64,000 nucleotides of DNA from Lentzea xinjiangensis (GTDB taxonomy: Bacteria; Actinomycetota; Actinomycetes; Mycobacteriales; Pseudonocardiaceae), in the NCBI RefSeq assembly GCF_900110955.1, contig NZ_FOFR01000001.1, positions 976,410 to 1,040,409 on the forward strand, in the 5' to 3' direction. The notes below the pieces were generated by a model. That model was not told the DNA's origin. It worked only from the letters and a program-made list of their open reading frames with translations, and did not search any database. Shown here piece by piece: positions 51,152 through 60,621 of the stretch (its first letter is position 1; each line of letters starts with the position of its first letter). Position numbers and translations under genes: made by a program.

Positions 51152-54100
51152 GTGACAAGTCCTCACCCGAGGCTCCGGACAGCGCCGGTGCTGTGCGTCC
51201 TGGTCTGCCACGACGGAGACCAGTGGCTCAGCACGGCGCTGTCCGCTTTGCGGCGCCAGCGAATCCGCCCCCGGCACGTGATCGCGGTCGACACGGGGTC
51301 GACGGACCGCACGCCGGCGGTGCTGAAGAAGGCGTTGCTGGCGGAGGCCGGAGACCTGCTGGACGGCGTGCTGACCCTGCCGCGCGGCACGGGCTTCGGC
51401 GCCGCCGTGCGCGTCGCCGTCGAACACGCCGTCGACAGGTGGGGCGACCCCGGCAGGTGGCTGTGGTTGCTGCACGACGACAGCGCGCCCGAACCCGACT
51501 GCCTGGCCGCCCTGCTGACCGCTGCCGAGGTGTCGCCGTCGGCCGCGGTGCTCGGTCCGCTGTGCCTCGATTGGGTGGATTCCCGGCTGGTCGTCGAGGC
51601 CGGGCTGTCGACGGATTCTTCAGGACATCGACAGACTGGCCTTTCGTCGGCCGAGCACTCCGCGTCGTTCCAGCAAAGCACCGAGGTGCTCGCCGTTTCG
51701 TCGGCCGGATCCTTGATCAAACGTGAGGTGTGGCACTCGCTCGGCGGTTACGACGAGGCGATGCCGTTGCTGCGCGACGATCTCGACTTCGGCTGGCGCG
51801 TGAACCGCGCGGGTCATTTGGTGCTGTGCGTTCCCGTCGCCCGGATGCGGCACGCGCGGGCCGCGACTAAAGGCGCACGCCGTTTGGACGCGGCCATGGC
51901 GCGTCCGGGTCCGTCATTTCGCGGGGTCGACCGCGCGCACGGCATGCGCACGTTTTTGGTCAATTGTTCAGGTTTCTCGTTCTTCATCGGACTGCCGCGG
52001 CTGTTGTTCTTGTCACTGCTGCGCGCCCTCGGGTTCCTGCTCCTCCGGCGTTTCGCGGACGCACACGCCGAGGCCGGCGCGGCCCGCTACCTGCTGACGA
52101 GGGGCCGTTTGCGCGAAGGCCGCCGCGCGCGCCGCGGCTCCGCGGTCGTCCGCGGCCTCTTCACCAGCAGGCTCACCAGGTTCCGCAACGCGCTGCACGC
52201 CGGTGCCGCGTTCCTGATCCGCCGCCGGGTCGAGGCCGACGCCGCGCTGGGTCGTTTGCCCGCAACCGACGCCGGTTCGACGTGGCTCGAACCGTCCGAA
52301 GTGGACTCGCGATCGTTCGGTCCCGACGCCCTGCCCGCCGGCGCGGCGCGCGGCCGTCCCCGCGTCGCCGGTCTGCGCCGCCCACCCGTCGTCGTGCCGG
52401 TGGACGCCGACCTGCCCGGTGCGCCGCGCCCGACGCCGCGGCCGCGTCCGTCGCCGGGCCCGCGCGCCGCCTCCGGGATGGTCCTCGTCGAGGTCGACCA
52501 GTCGCGGGTGCTGCGGTCGTTGCTGCTCGCCCCGCCGGTCCTGCTGGTGCTCGGCCTGTCACTCGTCGCGGTGATCTCGAACTGGTCGCGCCTCGGCCTG
52601 GACCTCGCGGGCGGCCGCCTGCTCCCGGTCGGCTCGCTCGGGTCGGTGTGGTCGACGTACCTCGCGTCGTGGCACCCGGTGTCCGGCGGCACCGCGGCCC
52701 CGGCACCGGCTGCGCTCGCCTTCCTGGGACTGATGCCCGGCGGGCCGTCGTTCGCTGTCGCTTTGCTGTTGCTCGGTGACATCCCTCTCGCCGCGTTGTC
52801 GGCCTACATCGCGTCACGCGGCATGCGCGTGCGGCGTTCCGTGCGCGCGGTGGTGGCAGCCCTCTACGGGTTGCTGCCCGTGTCGACCACGGCCGTTGCC
52901 GAGGGGCGGCTCGATGTCGTCGTTGTCCACGTCGTGACACCTCTTGTCTTCGCCGGCGTGTACGCGGTCTTGCGCGCGTCGTCGACGCACGCGTGGCTGC
53001 CGATGGCCTCGGGCACGGCCATCGGTGTCGCGGTGCTGGGCGCGTTCTCGCCGCTGACGCACGTCCTGGTGATCGTCGGGGCGTTGGCCGGGTTCGTCGC
53101 GGTGTCCGGCGGGGCACGGCGGATCGCCGCACTGTTCGCCATCGTGCTTCTGCCGATGGCGTTGCTCCTGCCGTGGCCCGCAGTCCTGTTGCAACACCCG
53201 GAGATGGTCCTGAACGGCCTCGGCGCGGCTTTCGAGTCCCCGCCGCCGGACCTGATCGTGTGCTCCGTGTTCGTGGCCGCCGCGTTCGCCGCCGCTGTGC
53301 TGCGCCCCAACGCGTCGATGCTGCCGGGACTGCTGGTGCTCGTGCTGGCCGTCGGGGCGCTGGCCGCCGTCACCGCGGTGGGCGCCTGGCCCGGCGCGCC
53401 GCTGGTGGTGGCGGCGTGGGGACTGGTCTGGGTGGTGCTCGCCGGGTGTCAGCGCGGGGTCGCGCCGGGGGTGGCCGGCCAGGCGCGGGTGCGCCGTGCG
53501 GTGTCCGTCGCCGGTGTCGTGACGTTGGTCAGCCTGGGGGTGGCCGGGTTCCTGGACCTGCGGGGCGGGCCGTTGCGGGCGGGCGGCGGGCCGGCGTTGA
53601 GCCAGTCGCTGACCGCCGAGCTGGCGCGGACCGGCCGGTCGGTGCTGGTCGTGGGACCGTCGGTCCGGCAGGTGGCCGGGCGGATGCCGGCCTTCGGCGA
53701 CGACGACCTGGTGCCCACGGTGTCGTCGCCCGCCCGGCTGCGGCGGTGGAACTCGTCCCTGCTGGACGGGGCGCCGCCCGCGGTCAAGGTGGCGCTGGCC
53801 CAGGCCGCCTCCTCGGGGGTCTCCTTCGTGGTGCTGCCGTCCGCGGAGGCTTCCTCCCGGGTCCGCGACGCCGCCGGGGAGCTGGTGTCCGTCGCTCCGC
53901 CCGCCTCGGACGGCCGCCCGGTGCTGAGGCTGCGGTTCGCCGCCGACACCGGCGTGCTGCTGGCACCGGACGTGGCCCGGCGGGCGCGCACCGGCGGGGA
54001 GCCGCCCGCCGAACCGGCCGCCGCCGGGGTGTCGCCGGTGAACCTCTCGCTGCCCGACGTGGCCGTCCGGGTCTCCGCCGGCGGGGAGGGGCGGGTGCTC

Positions 54101-54328
54101 GTCCTCGCCGCCGAGGACGAACCGGGGTGGCGGGTGTGGGTGGACGGCGTCCAGGTGCCCGTGGTGCGGGCCTGGGGACATCTGGTGGGGGTGCCCCTGC
54201 CGTCTTCCGCCGCCGAGGTCCGGGTGGAGGTGGAGTCGACCTTGAGGGACTTCCTGCTGCTGGGACAGGCCGCCGCCGGGTTGTTCACGTTGCTGACCGC
54301 GGTGCCCTCCCGGCGGCGCGGGGCTTGA
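51152..54328 (+). CDS. Giant GT2 glycosyltransferase with multi-pass membrane C-terminus
   Basis: A 1,058-aa protein. Residues ~12-235 are a GT2 domain (VLCVLVCHDGDQWLSTALSAL, VDTGSTDRTPAVL, LLHDDSAPEPDCL, LLRDDLDFGWRV). A basic/Pro-rich cytoplasmic linker (~320-450) follows, then about ten TM helices (~460-800) and a C-terminal extracellular domain (~810-1040) ending EDEPGWRVWVDGVQVPVVRAWGHLVGVPLP, with a final TM (DFLLLGQAAAGLFTLL). Such proteins in Pseudonocardiales probably add sugars to an extracellular glycan. GTG start 30 nt after whiB2. Not found at this position in mycobacteria. Confidence 0.85.
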   Translation: MTSPHPRLRTAPVLCVLVCHDGDQWLSTALSALRRQRIRPRHVIAVDTGSTDRTPAVLKKALLAEAGDLLDGVLTLPRGTGFGAAVRVAVEHAVDRWGDPGRWLWLLHDDSAPEPDCLAALLTAAEVSPSAAVLGPLCLDWVDSRLVVEAGLSTDSSGHRQTGLSSAEHSASFQQSTEVLAVSSAGSLIKREVWHSLGGYDEAMPLLRDDLDFGWRVNRAGHLVLCVPVARMRHARAATKGARRLDAAMARPGPSFRGVDRAHGMRTFLVNCSGFSFFIGLPRLLFLSLLRALGFLLLRRFADAHAEAGAARYLLTRGRLREGRRARRGSAVVRGLFTSRLTRFRNALHAGAAFLIRRRVEADAALGRLPATDAGSTWLEPSEVDSRSFGPDALPAGAARGRPRVAGLRRPPVVVPVDADLPGAPRPTPRPRPSPGPRAASGMVLVEVDQSRVLRSLLLAPPVLLVLGLSLVAVISNWSRLGLDLAGGRLLPVGSLGSVWSTYLASWHPVSGGTAAPAPAALAFLGLMPGGPSFAVALLLLGDIPLAALSAYIASRGMRVRRSVRAVVAALYGLLPVSTTAVAEGRLDVVVVHVVTPLVFAGVYAVLRASSTHAWLPMASGTAIGVAVLGAFSPLTHVLVIVGALAGFVAVSGGARRIAALFAIVLLPMALLLPWPAVLLQHPEMVLNGLGAAFESPPPDLIVCSVFVAAAFAAAVLRPNASMLPGLLVLVLAVGALAAVTAVGAWPGAPLVVAAWGLVWVVLAGCQRGVAPGVAGQARVRRAVSVAGVVTLVSLGVAGFLDLRGGPLRAGGGPALSQSLTAELARTGRSVLVVGPSVRQVAGRMPAFGDDDLVPTVSSPARLRRWNSSLLDGAPPAVKVALAQAASSGVSFVVLPSAEASSRVRDAAGELVSVAPPASDGRPVLRLRFAADTGVLLAPDVARRARTGGEPPAEPAAAGVSPVNLSLPDVAVRVSAGGEGRVLVLAAEDEPGWRVWVDGVQVPVVRAWGHLVGVPLPSSAAEVRVEVESTLRDFLLLGQAAAGLFTLLTAVPSRRRGA

Positions 54329-54398
54329 CCGTCCCGGTGGAGCGACCCCCGCCGGACGGGCCCGGTCGCTGCTCCGGGGGGGGAGTGTGAGAGGGGTC

Positions 54399-54842
54399 TC
54401 AGCCCTCGTCGATCACGTCCGGGTCGAGGCCCAGGTAGTTGGCCACCTGCTCCACCAGGACCTCGTGCACCAGGTCCGCCAGGTCGGCGCCGTCCTTCGC
54501 GCGCGCTTCCAGCGGACGCCGGTAGAGGACGATCCGGGCGCGGTGGTCGGAGCCGGCGGGGAGCAGTCTGGCCAAGGGGACGTTGCCGTCCTCGACCACG
54601 CCGTCCTCGCCCTCGACCTGCACTTCCGGGACGTCGTCCACGGCCACGTCGAGCTGGGTGAGCTCGGTGCGCCAGCGGGCCTCGATGGGTTCCAGCGCCT
54701 CGATGACCAGGGCGTCGAAGCGTTCCGCGCGGGAGCGGGCGGCGGGCAGGGTGGCGGGGTAGAGCGGGCCGCGCAGACCCCGGCCGTGCCGGTCGCGGTT
54801 GCGTCGACGCGGCGAGTCCTGCCGCCGTGAACCCCTTGCCAT
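54399..54842 (-). CDS. Metallopeptidase-family protein (DUF1025/zincin-like)
   Basis: A 147-aa protein. It has a basic N-terminus (ARGSRRQDSPRRRNRDRHGRG) then ERFDALVIEALEPIEARW, DVAVDDVPEV, RIVLYRRPLEARAKDGADLADLVHEVLVEQVANYLGLD. It belongs to the zincin-like family near Rv3259. The usual HExxH zinc motif is replaced by HEVLV-EQ, so peptidase activity is doubtful. It is convergent with the giant GT gene, whose end has a hairpin with a one-base bulge at 54339-54375. I start at ATG 54842; two GTG codons just upstream are possible. Confidence 0.82.
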   Translation of the reverse strand: MARGSRRQDSPRRRNRDRHGRGLRGPLYPATLPAARSRAERFDALVIEALEPIEARWRTELTQLDVAVDDVPEVQVEGEDGVVEDGNVPLARLLPAGSDHRARIVLYRRPLEARAKDGADLADLVHEVLVEQVANYLGLDPDVIDEG

Positions 54843-54935
54843 CACCACAACCGAGCAGCCTAGTTGCTGCTGCCGGGGAGCAAACACAGCGTGCCTCACA
54901 CACAGCCTCGCGTGGACGCGCTATCGTCCCCGATC

Positions 54936-55295
54936 GTGCGGAGCGTGAGACGGTGCTCGCGAACCGGGTGTGCTAACCCGGCTGTCGCCACGCTCACCTA
55001 CGCCTATGCGGACTCCACCGCAGTCGTCGGACCGCTCGCCACGTACTCCGAACCGCACAGCTACGACCTGTGCGAGGAGCACGCCCTGCGGCTCACGGCG
55101 CCGCGTGGCTGGGAGGTCGTGAGGCACCAGGGTGAGTTCGCGGCGCCCGAGCCGAGTGTTGATGACCTGACGGCGCTGGCCGAGGCGGTGCGGGAGGCTG
55201 GGCGAGCCGATGTGAGCCCCAAGCTGCCCGACGTGCCCGCGGGCACGCATCGGCGTGGTCACCTGCGCGTACTGCCTGATCCGCACGAGGACTGA
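54936..55295 (+). CDS. DUF3499 family protein
   Basis: A 119-aa protein from GTG 54936. The core RRCSRTGCANPAVATLTYAYADSTAVVGPLATYSEPHSYDLCEEHALRLTAPRGWEVVRHQ is typical of actinobacterial DUF3499 (Rv3258c): two N-terminal cysteines, a Cys/His pair in LCEEHA and the TAPRGWE signature, which together look like a zinc-binding fold. Function unknown. It is divergent from the metallopeptidase gene and lies 84 bp before manB, exactly as in mycobacteria. Confidence 0.9.
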   Translation: MRSVRRCSRTGCANPAVATLTYAYADSTAVVGPLATYSEPHSYDLCEEHALRLTAPRGWEVVRHQGEFAAPEPSVDDLTALAEAVREAGRADVSPKLPDVPAGTHRRGHLRVLPDPHED

Positions 55296-55379
55296 GCGAC
55301 CACACGCACCGCTGATCCGCTCGCCGGTAGGCTGCCTGGGCAGTGGCCGTCAAGAGCGAGTTTCCCAGGAGTGTGCGGC

Positions 55380-56732
55380 GTGCGTGACCTGTCCGGCATC
55401 GTCAAGGCGTACGACATCCGTGGGGTGGTCGGCGAGCAGTTGGACGCCGGCCTTGTGCGTGACTTCGGCGCGGCTTTCGCGCGGCTGGTCGGTGGGCCCG
55501 CCATCGTCATCGGTCACGACATGCGGGACTCCTCGCCCGCGCTGTCCAAGGCGTTCGCCGAGGGTGCGCAGGCGCAGGGCGTCAACGTGATCAGCATCGG
55601 CCTGGCCAGCACGGACATGCTCTACTTCGCGTCCGGCAAGCTGGACCTGCCCGGCGCCATGTTCACCGCCAGCCACAACCCCGCGCAGTACAACGGCATC
55701 AAGATGTGCCGCGCGGGTGCCTCGCCGGTCGGTCAGGACACCGGTCTCGCGCAGATCCGCCAGGACGCCGAGAACCAGGTCCCCGACGCCGAGGGCGTCG
55801 AGCCCGGCACGTTCGAGGAGCGCAACATGCTCGTCGACTACGCCGCGTACCTCAACGAGCTGGTCGACCTGAAGAACATCCGCCCGCTCAAGATCGTCGT
55901 GGACGCGGGCAACGGCATGGGCGGCTACACGGTCCCGCAGGTCTTCGAGGGCCTGCCGATCGAGATCGTCCCCATGTACTTCGAGCTCGACGGCAGCTTC
56001 CCCAACCACGAGGCGAACCCGCTCGACCCGAAGAACATCGTGGACCTGCAGGCCCGCACCAAGGCCGAGGGCGCCGACGCCGGTGTCGCGTTCGACGGCG
56101 ACGCCGACCGCTGCTTCGTCGTGGACGAGAACGGCGACCCGGTCAGCCCGTCCGCGATCACCGCGCTGGTCGCCGTGCGCGAGCTCGCGAAGGACCCCGG
56201 CGGCACGATCATCCACAACCTGATCACCTCGCACGCCGTGCCGGAGATCGTCCAGGAGCACGGCGGCAAGCCCGTGCGCACGCGCGTCGGCCACTCGTTC
56301 ATCAAGGAGGAGATGGCCAGGACCGGCGCCATCTTCGGTGGCGAGCACTCGGCGCACTACTACTTCCGCGACTTCTGGCGCGCCGACACCGGCATGCTGG
56401 CCGCGCTGCACGTGCTGGCCGCGCTCGGTGAGCAGGACGGTCCGCTGTCGGCGCTGACGTCGATCTACAACCGCTACGCGGCCTCCGGTGAGATCAACTC
56501 CGTCGTCGAGGACCAGGCGGGCCGGATCGCCGCGATCAAGGACGCGTACGGCTCGAAGGACGGCGTCACGATCGACGAGCTGGACGGTCTCACCGTGCAG
56601 CTGCCGAACGGTGCCTGGTTCAACCTCCGCGCCTCGAACACCGAGCCGCTGCTGCGCCTGAACGTCGAAGCCCCCACCCCGGAGGCCGTCGCCGCGTTGA
56701 GCGACGAGGTCCTCGCGATCGTGCGGGCCTGA
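55380..56732 (+). CDS. manB: Phosphomannomutase/phosphoglucomutase
   Basis: A 450-aa alpha-D-phosphohexomutase. Started at GTG 55380 (RDLSGIVKAYDIRGVVGEQ) with CAGGAG 8 nt upstream. Active-site serine in FTASHNPAQYNGIK, the Mg2+ loop DGDADRCF, sugar loop GGEHSAHYYF and phosphate loop RASNTEPLLRLNVEA. It interconverts mannose-6-phosphate and mannose-1-phosphate for GDP-mannose. It begins a tight four-gene mannose operon (manB, trm112-like, TobH-like, manA). Confidence 0.95.
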   Translation: MRDLSGIVKAYDIRGVVGEQLDAGLVRDFGAAFARLVGGPAIVIGHDMRDSSPALSKAFAEGAQAQGVNVISIGLASTDMLYFASGKLDLPGAMFTASHNPAQYNGIKMCRAGASPVGQDTGLAQIRQDAENQVPDAEGVEPGTFEERNMLVDYAAYLNELVDLKNIRPLKIVVDAGNGMGGYTVPQVFEGLPIEIVPMYFELDGSFPNHEANPLDPKNIVDLQARTKAEGADAGVAFDGDADRCFVVDENGDPVSPSAITALVAVRELAKDPGGTIIHNLITSHAVPEIVQEHGGKPVRTRVGHSFIKEEMARTGAIFGGEHSAHYYFRDFWRADTGMLAALHVLAALGEQDGPLSALTSIYNRYAASGEINSVVEDQAGRIAAIKDAYGSKDGVTIDELDGLTVQLPNGAWFNLRASNTEPLLRLNVEAPTPEAVAALSDEVLAIVRA

Positions 56733-56742
56733 GGAGAGAACC

Positions 56743-56943
56743 GTGGCCGTCAAGCTCGATGAGCAGTTGCTGGACATCCTCGCCTGCCCGTGCCCCGAGC
56801 ACGCGCCGCTGCGGATCGGGACGCCGGACGACCCCGAGGCGGACTTCCTCACGTGCACCGCGTGCGGCCGTTCGTTCCCGGTGCGCGACGGCATCCCGGT
56901 GCTGCTGCTGGACGAGGCGGTCGAGCCGCCGTCTGCTGGGTGA
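56743..56943 (+). CDS. Trm112 family zinc-binding protein
   Basis: A 66-aa protein (MAVKLDEQLLDILACPCPEHAPL...). Four cysteines in CPC and CTAC form a Trm112-like zinc ribbon, and the C-terminal SFPVRDGIPVLLLDEA is the family signature. Trm112 proteins are small partners of methyltransferases in eukaryotes; the bacterial role is less clear. In actinobacteria it lies in the manB operon, here 10 nt after manB and 4 nt before the next gene. Confidence 0.93.
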   Translation: MAVKLDEQLLDILACPCPEHAPLRIGTPDDPEADFLTCTACGRSFPVRDGIPVLLLDEAVEPPSAG

Positions 56944-56947
56944 TCCC

Positions 56948-58012
56948 GTGCTCGACGACACGCTGCTCGACGACCAGATCCGCCTCGCCGACGCCGACAC
57001 CGGTGGCTGGCTGCGCGCCGCCGCGCGGGCGGGAGCACAGGTCCGCTCCACCGCCGAGGCCGCGGCCGAGGCGGGCGTGGAGCGGATCTTCTCCGAACGC
57101 CCGCGCGCGGTCGTGCTGGTCACCCGGCCCGGCCACGCGGTCGCGGTGGCCGGCGTCGTCCTGGCGCTGCTCGGCCCCGGCTGCCCGGTGCCGGTCGTGG
57201 TGTCCGACGAGGTGCCGCCGTGGGTCGGCGCGCTCGACGTGGTGCTCGCGCACACCGAGGACCCCGGTGACCGGGTGCTCGCCGAGTCGGTCGACCGGGC
57301 GGTCCGCAGGGGCGCCAGGACGTTGCTGACGGCGCCGGACTCCGGTCCGATCGCCGCGGCCGCCGCCGGCCGGGCCGTGCTGCTGCCGTCGCGCATCGAC
57401 GTGCCGCCCGGCTTCAGCTTCCACCGCGCGCTCGCCGCGTGGATCATCGTGCTGAACTCGCTGAGCCTGCTCAAGGTCGACGTCGACCTCATCGCGGACG
57501 AGCTCGACCGCGAGGCCGAGCGCGACCACCCGATGCACGAGTCGTTCGTCAACCCGGCGAAGTCGCTCGCCCTGCGCGTCGCCGACCGCACGCCGCTGCT
57601 GTGGGGCCTCGACGACGTCGCCACGTCGGCGGGCGTGCACGGCGCGAACGTGCTGGCGGCGTTCGCCGGGGTGGCCTGCGACGTCGCCGGCTACCCGCAG
57701 GCGCTGACGCGCCCGGTGCTGCACCGGCGCGCCGTGCAGGGGACTTCCGGCGCGGACCTCTTCGCCGACCCGGACGACGAGCCGGGCAGCGGTCTCGTGC
57801 GCGTGTTGTTGCTGGCCGTGCGCCAGGGTCCGGTGGCCGATGCTGTCCGGCAAGCCGCCGAGGACGCCCTGCCGGGAGCGGACGTGCTGGAGCCGGCCGT
57901 CGAGGTGGCGGGAGGCGACGCGGTCAGCGCCGCGCTGCTCGCGCTCCGCTTCGAACTGGCCGCGCTGTACCTCGGGCTCGCCGCCGGGACCCTCGGCGGC
58001 AACCCGTACTGA
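56948..58012 (+). CDS. TobH-like SIS-fold protein of the mannose operon
   Basis: A 354-aa protein started at GTG 56948. It resembles mycobacterial Rv3256c (TobH-like) and related bifunctional phosphoglucose/phosphomannose isomerase-like proteins: two SIS-like halves with hydrophobic strands (AVVLVTRPGHAVAVAGVVLAL; RTLLTAPDSGPIAAAA) and a central WIIVLNSLSLLKVD. The usual SIS sugar-phosphate Ser/Thr loop is not obvious, so the catalytic activity is uncertain. It is placed between a Trm112-like gene and manA, and a role in mannose-phosphate interconversion is inferred from that. Confidence 0.75.
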   Translation: MLDDTLLDDQIRLADADTGGWLRAAARAGAQVRSTAEAAAEAGVERIFSERPRAVVLVTRPGHAVAVAGVVLALLGPGCPVPVVVSDEVPPWVGALDVVLAHTEDPGDRVLAESVDRAVRRGARTLLTAPDSGPIAAAAAGRAVLLPSRIDVPPGFSFHRALAAWIIVLNSLSLLKVDVDLIADELDREAERDHPMHESFVNPAKSLALRVADRTPLLWGLDDVATSAGVHGANVLAAFAGVACDVAGYPQALTRPVLHRRAVQGTSGADLFADPDDEPGSGLVRVLLLAVRQGPVADAVRQAAEDALPGADVLEPAVEVAGGDAVSAALLALRFELAALYLGLAAGTLGGNPY

Positions 58013-58032
58013 ATTGGGAGCTGAGAAGAGAA

Positions 58033-59250
58033 GTGGACCTGCTGCACAACGCGGTGAGGCCGTACGCGTGGGGCTCGCGCACGGCCATCGCAGAGCTGCT
58101 CGGGAAGGAGGTGCCCGCACCCCATCCCGAGGCAGAGCTGTGGATGGGCGCCCACCCCGGCGACCCGTCCCGCGTCATCGGCGAGGACGGCGTCCAGCGC
58201 TCGTTGCTCGACCTGCTCACCGCGGACCCCGACGGCCAGCTCGGCCCGCGCGTGGCGCGGCGGTGGGGCAGCAGGCTCCCGTTCCTGATCAAGGTGCTCG
58301 CCGCCGACGAGGCGCTGAGCCTGCAGGCGCACCCGTCAGCGGCCCAGGCGGCCGAGGGCTTCGCCGCCGAACAGGCCCGCGGCGTGCCGCTCGACTCCGC
58401 GGTGCGCAACTACAAGGACCCGGCCGCGAAGCCGGAGCTGATCTGCGCCCTGACCGAGTTCCACGCGCTCGCCGGCTTCCGCGAGCCGGCGCGGACGGTG
58501 TCGTTCCTGCGCGCCCTCGACGCGCCCTCACTGGCGCCGTACACCGAGATGCTGGTCGCGCAGCCGGACTCGTCGGGCCTGCGCGCGCTGTTCACGATGC
58601 TGATCACGCTGCCGCAGACGTCGTTGAGCGTGCTGCTGCCGCAGGTCCTCGACGCGTGCGTGCTGCACGTCAAGGAGCACGGCGAGTTCGACCTGGAGTG
58701 CCGCACGATCCTGGAGCTGGGCGAGTCCTACCCCGGTGACGCGGGCGTGCTCGCGGCGTTGCTGCTGAACCGCATCGTGCTCCAGCCGGGCGAGGCGATC
58801 CACCTGCCCGCCGGCAACCTGCACGCCTACCTGCGCGGCACCGGCATCGAGATCCTGGCGAACTCGGACAACGTCCTGCGCTGCGGCCTCACGCCGAAGC
58901 ACGTGGACGTGCCCGAGCTGTTGCGCGTGCTCGACTTCACGTGCGGTGACATGGAAGTGCTGCTGGGTGAGGAGGTCCAGCCCGGCGTCCGCGTCTACCG
59001 CACGCCGGCGCCGGAGTTCGAACTGTCGCGGTTGGACCTGGCGGCCGGCGAGGCGCGGATCGACCACGAAGGCCCGCAGATCATGATTTGCACCGAGGGC
59101 GCGGTGGTACTCAGCAACGCGCGCGGCGACGAGCTGCGGCTGGCCAGGGGACAGTCCGTGTGGCTGCCCGCGTCCGACCCGGCGGTGCTCGTGCGACCGG
59201 ATGGTGTCGAATCCGCACAGCTTTTCCGCGCGACGGCCGGGAACGACTAA
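58033..59250 (+). CDS. manA: Mannose-6-phosphate isomerase, class I
   Basis: A 405-aa cupin zinc isomerase interconverting fructose-6-phosphate and mannose-6-phosphate. Started at GTG 58033 (MDLLHNAVRPYAWGSRTAIAELLG). Metal and active-site motifs are AELWMGAHPGDPS, LFLIKVL-type LPFLIKVLAADEALSLQAHPS, YKDPAAKPELICALTEFHALAGFR, and the second half ILANSDNVLRCGLTPKHVDV. It ends the mannose operon. It feeds manB and the GDP-mannose enzyme for mannosylated envelope glycans. Confidence 0.95.
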   Translation: MDLLHNAVRPYAWGSRTAIAELLGKEVPAPHPEAELWMGAHPGDPSRVIGEDGVQRSLLDLLTADPDGQLGPRVARRWGSRLPFLIKVLAADEALSLQAHPSAAQAAEGFAAEQARGVPLDSAVRNYKDPAAKPELICALTEFHALAGFREPARTVSFLRALDAPSLAPYTEMLVAQPDSSGLRALFTMLITLPQTSLSVLLPQVLDACVLHVKEHGEFDLECRTILELGESYPGDAGVLAALLLNRIVLQPGEAIHLPAGNLHAYLRGTGIEILANSDNVLRCGLTPKHVDVPELLRVLDFTCGDMEVLLGEEVQPGVRVYRTPAPEFELSRLDLAAGEARIDHEGPQIMICTEGAVVLSNARGDELRLARGQSVWLPASDPAVLVRPDGVESAQLFRATAGND

Positions 59251-59310
59251 GGTTCCGACCGGACAAAGCGGACTGTTACGGCCAGGACTGGGTTCAGCGA
59301 GGAGACAGGC

Positions 59311-60234
59311 GTGTCAGCAGGGGGCGGGACCAAGGCCATCGTCGCGGCGTTGGTGGCGAATGCCGGTATCGCGACGGCCAAGTTCGTCGGATTCTTGATC
59401 ACCGGGTCGTCGTCGATGCTCGCCGAGTCGGTGCACTCGGTGGCCGACACGTCGAACCAGGGCCTGCTGCTGCTCGGGCAGAAGACGGCCCAGCGCAGGG
59501 CGACCAAGCTGCACCCGTTCGGCTTCGGCCGCGACCGGTACTTCTGGTCGTTCGTGGTCGCGCTGATGCTGTTCACCCTCGGCTCGGTCTTCGCGCTGTA
59601 CGAGGGCATCCACAAGCTGCAGCACCCGGAGGGGCTGACCAGCCCGCTCGTCGCGGTCGGCATCCTCGTGGTCGCGATCGGCCTGGAGAGCTACAGCTTC
59701 TACACCGCGATCGTCGAGTCGAAGAAGATCAAGGGCGACGCGAGCTGGTGGGGCTTCATCCGCAACTCCCGCACGCCGGAGCTGCCGGTCGTGCTGCTCG
59801 AGGACCTGGGCGCGCTCGTCGGTCTGGTGCTGGCGCTGTTCGGCGTCGGTCTCACCATGGTCACCGGTGACCCCATGTTCGACGCGCTCGGCACGATCGC
59901 CATCGGTGTGCTGCTGGGCATCATCGCGATCATCCTGATCATCGAGATGAAGTCGCTGCTGATCGGTGAGGGCGCCTCCGACAAGGACCTCGACGTGATC
60001 TGCGACGAGCTGGCCGCCGGCAAGGTGCAGCGCGTCATCCACATCAAGACGCAGTACATCGGCCCGGAGGAGATGCTCGTCGCGGCGAAGATCGCGCTGG
60101 AGCCGCAGCTCGCCCTGGACGAGGTGGCGCAGGCCATCAACGACGCCGAGCAGCGGGTGCGCAACAGGGTGCCGCACGCCCGGTTGATCTACCTGGAGCC
60201 GGACCTGGACCGGTCGGCGGTAGCCAGCTCCTGA
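59311..60234 (+). CDS. Cation diffusion facilitator (CDF) transporter
   Basis: A 307-aa metal/proton antiporter with six TM helices. It starts with GTG after GAGGAG. TM2 carries HSVADTSNQGLLLLG with the metal-binding His/Asp; the second site is in LLEDLGALVGLVLALFG (Glu/Asp). The C-terminal cytoplasmic domain (~210-307) ends with HARLIYLEPDLD. CDF proteins export Zn2+, Mn2+, Co2+ or Fe2+; the HSVAD...LLEDL pattern suggests the ZnT9-like/Mn-Zn branch but does not settle the metal. A repeat element follows its stop. Confidence 0.9.
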   Translation: MSAGGGTKAIVAALVANAGIATAKFVGFLITGSSSMLAESVHSVADTSNQGLLLLGQKTAQRRATKLHPFGFGRDRYFWSFVVALMLFTLGSVFALYEGIHKLQHPEGLTSPLVAVGILVVAIGLESYSFYTAIVESKKIKGDASWWGFIRNSRTPELPVVLLEDLGALVGLVLALFGVGLTMVTGDPMFDALGTIAIGVLLGIIAIILIIEMKSLLIGEGASDKDLDVICDELAAGKVQRVIHIKTQYIGPEEMLVAAKIALEPQLALDEVAQAINDAEQRVRNRVPHARLIYLEPDLDRSAVASS

Positions 60235-60246
60235 CCCCAGCTCCCA

Positions 60247-60300
60247 GGGAACGCGGGGGCCCTACGTTTCCTCCTGGGGAACGCGGGGCCCCCGCGTTCT
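60247..60300. repeat. Palindromic doublet repeat, copy 2
   Basis: Again two tandem GC-rich palindromes: 60247-60271 (partly decayed) and 60276-60300, each GGGAACGCGGGG facing CCCCGCGTTC. It matches the copy at 652-706 in layout and sequence and is followed by similar bases (AGCTGGGG then GGTGGAGG). It follows the CDF stop at 60234. Confidence 0.8.
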
Positions 60301-60621
60301 GCCTGAGCTGGGGGGTGGAGGGCGGGGTGGAGGGCGGCGGGTGCGGTGCCGGTCGGCGGTGACGGAAGCGCGGCCGGATCCGCCGGGTCCGCAGTAGACG
60401 GACGTGAGCCAGGGCGGCAGCCGGGCTCCGGCCCGCGGCGGCACAGCGAGATCAAACTCACGACCAGGCCGATGACGCCCGTCACCACCCCGGACCACCG
60501 CCCGCAGCACTCACCCGGAGCAGCCGTTCGGCGCAACCGGTCACCTCCCGGCTATGGGGATTCCACATGCTGGATACCTCTAGGGTGGGTCGGATCGGGT
60601 TCCATCGAGGAGGGATGAATC
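60301..60621. other. Gap before the permease with no convincing gene
   Basis: About 320 bp. A minus-strand frame from near 60536 would give a TM segment and a Pro-rich tail but runs through the repeat and into the CDF gene, so I do not call it. The last ~70 bp are less GC-rich and probably contain the permease promoter; GGAGG lies before its GTG. Confidence 0.3.

Noticed and set aside
60189..60536. 115-aa minus-strand frame with one possible TM helix and a Pro-rich tail
   Set aside because: It runs through the palindromic repeat and ends inside the CDF gene; no family and no clear start.
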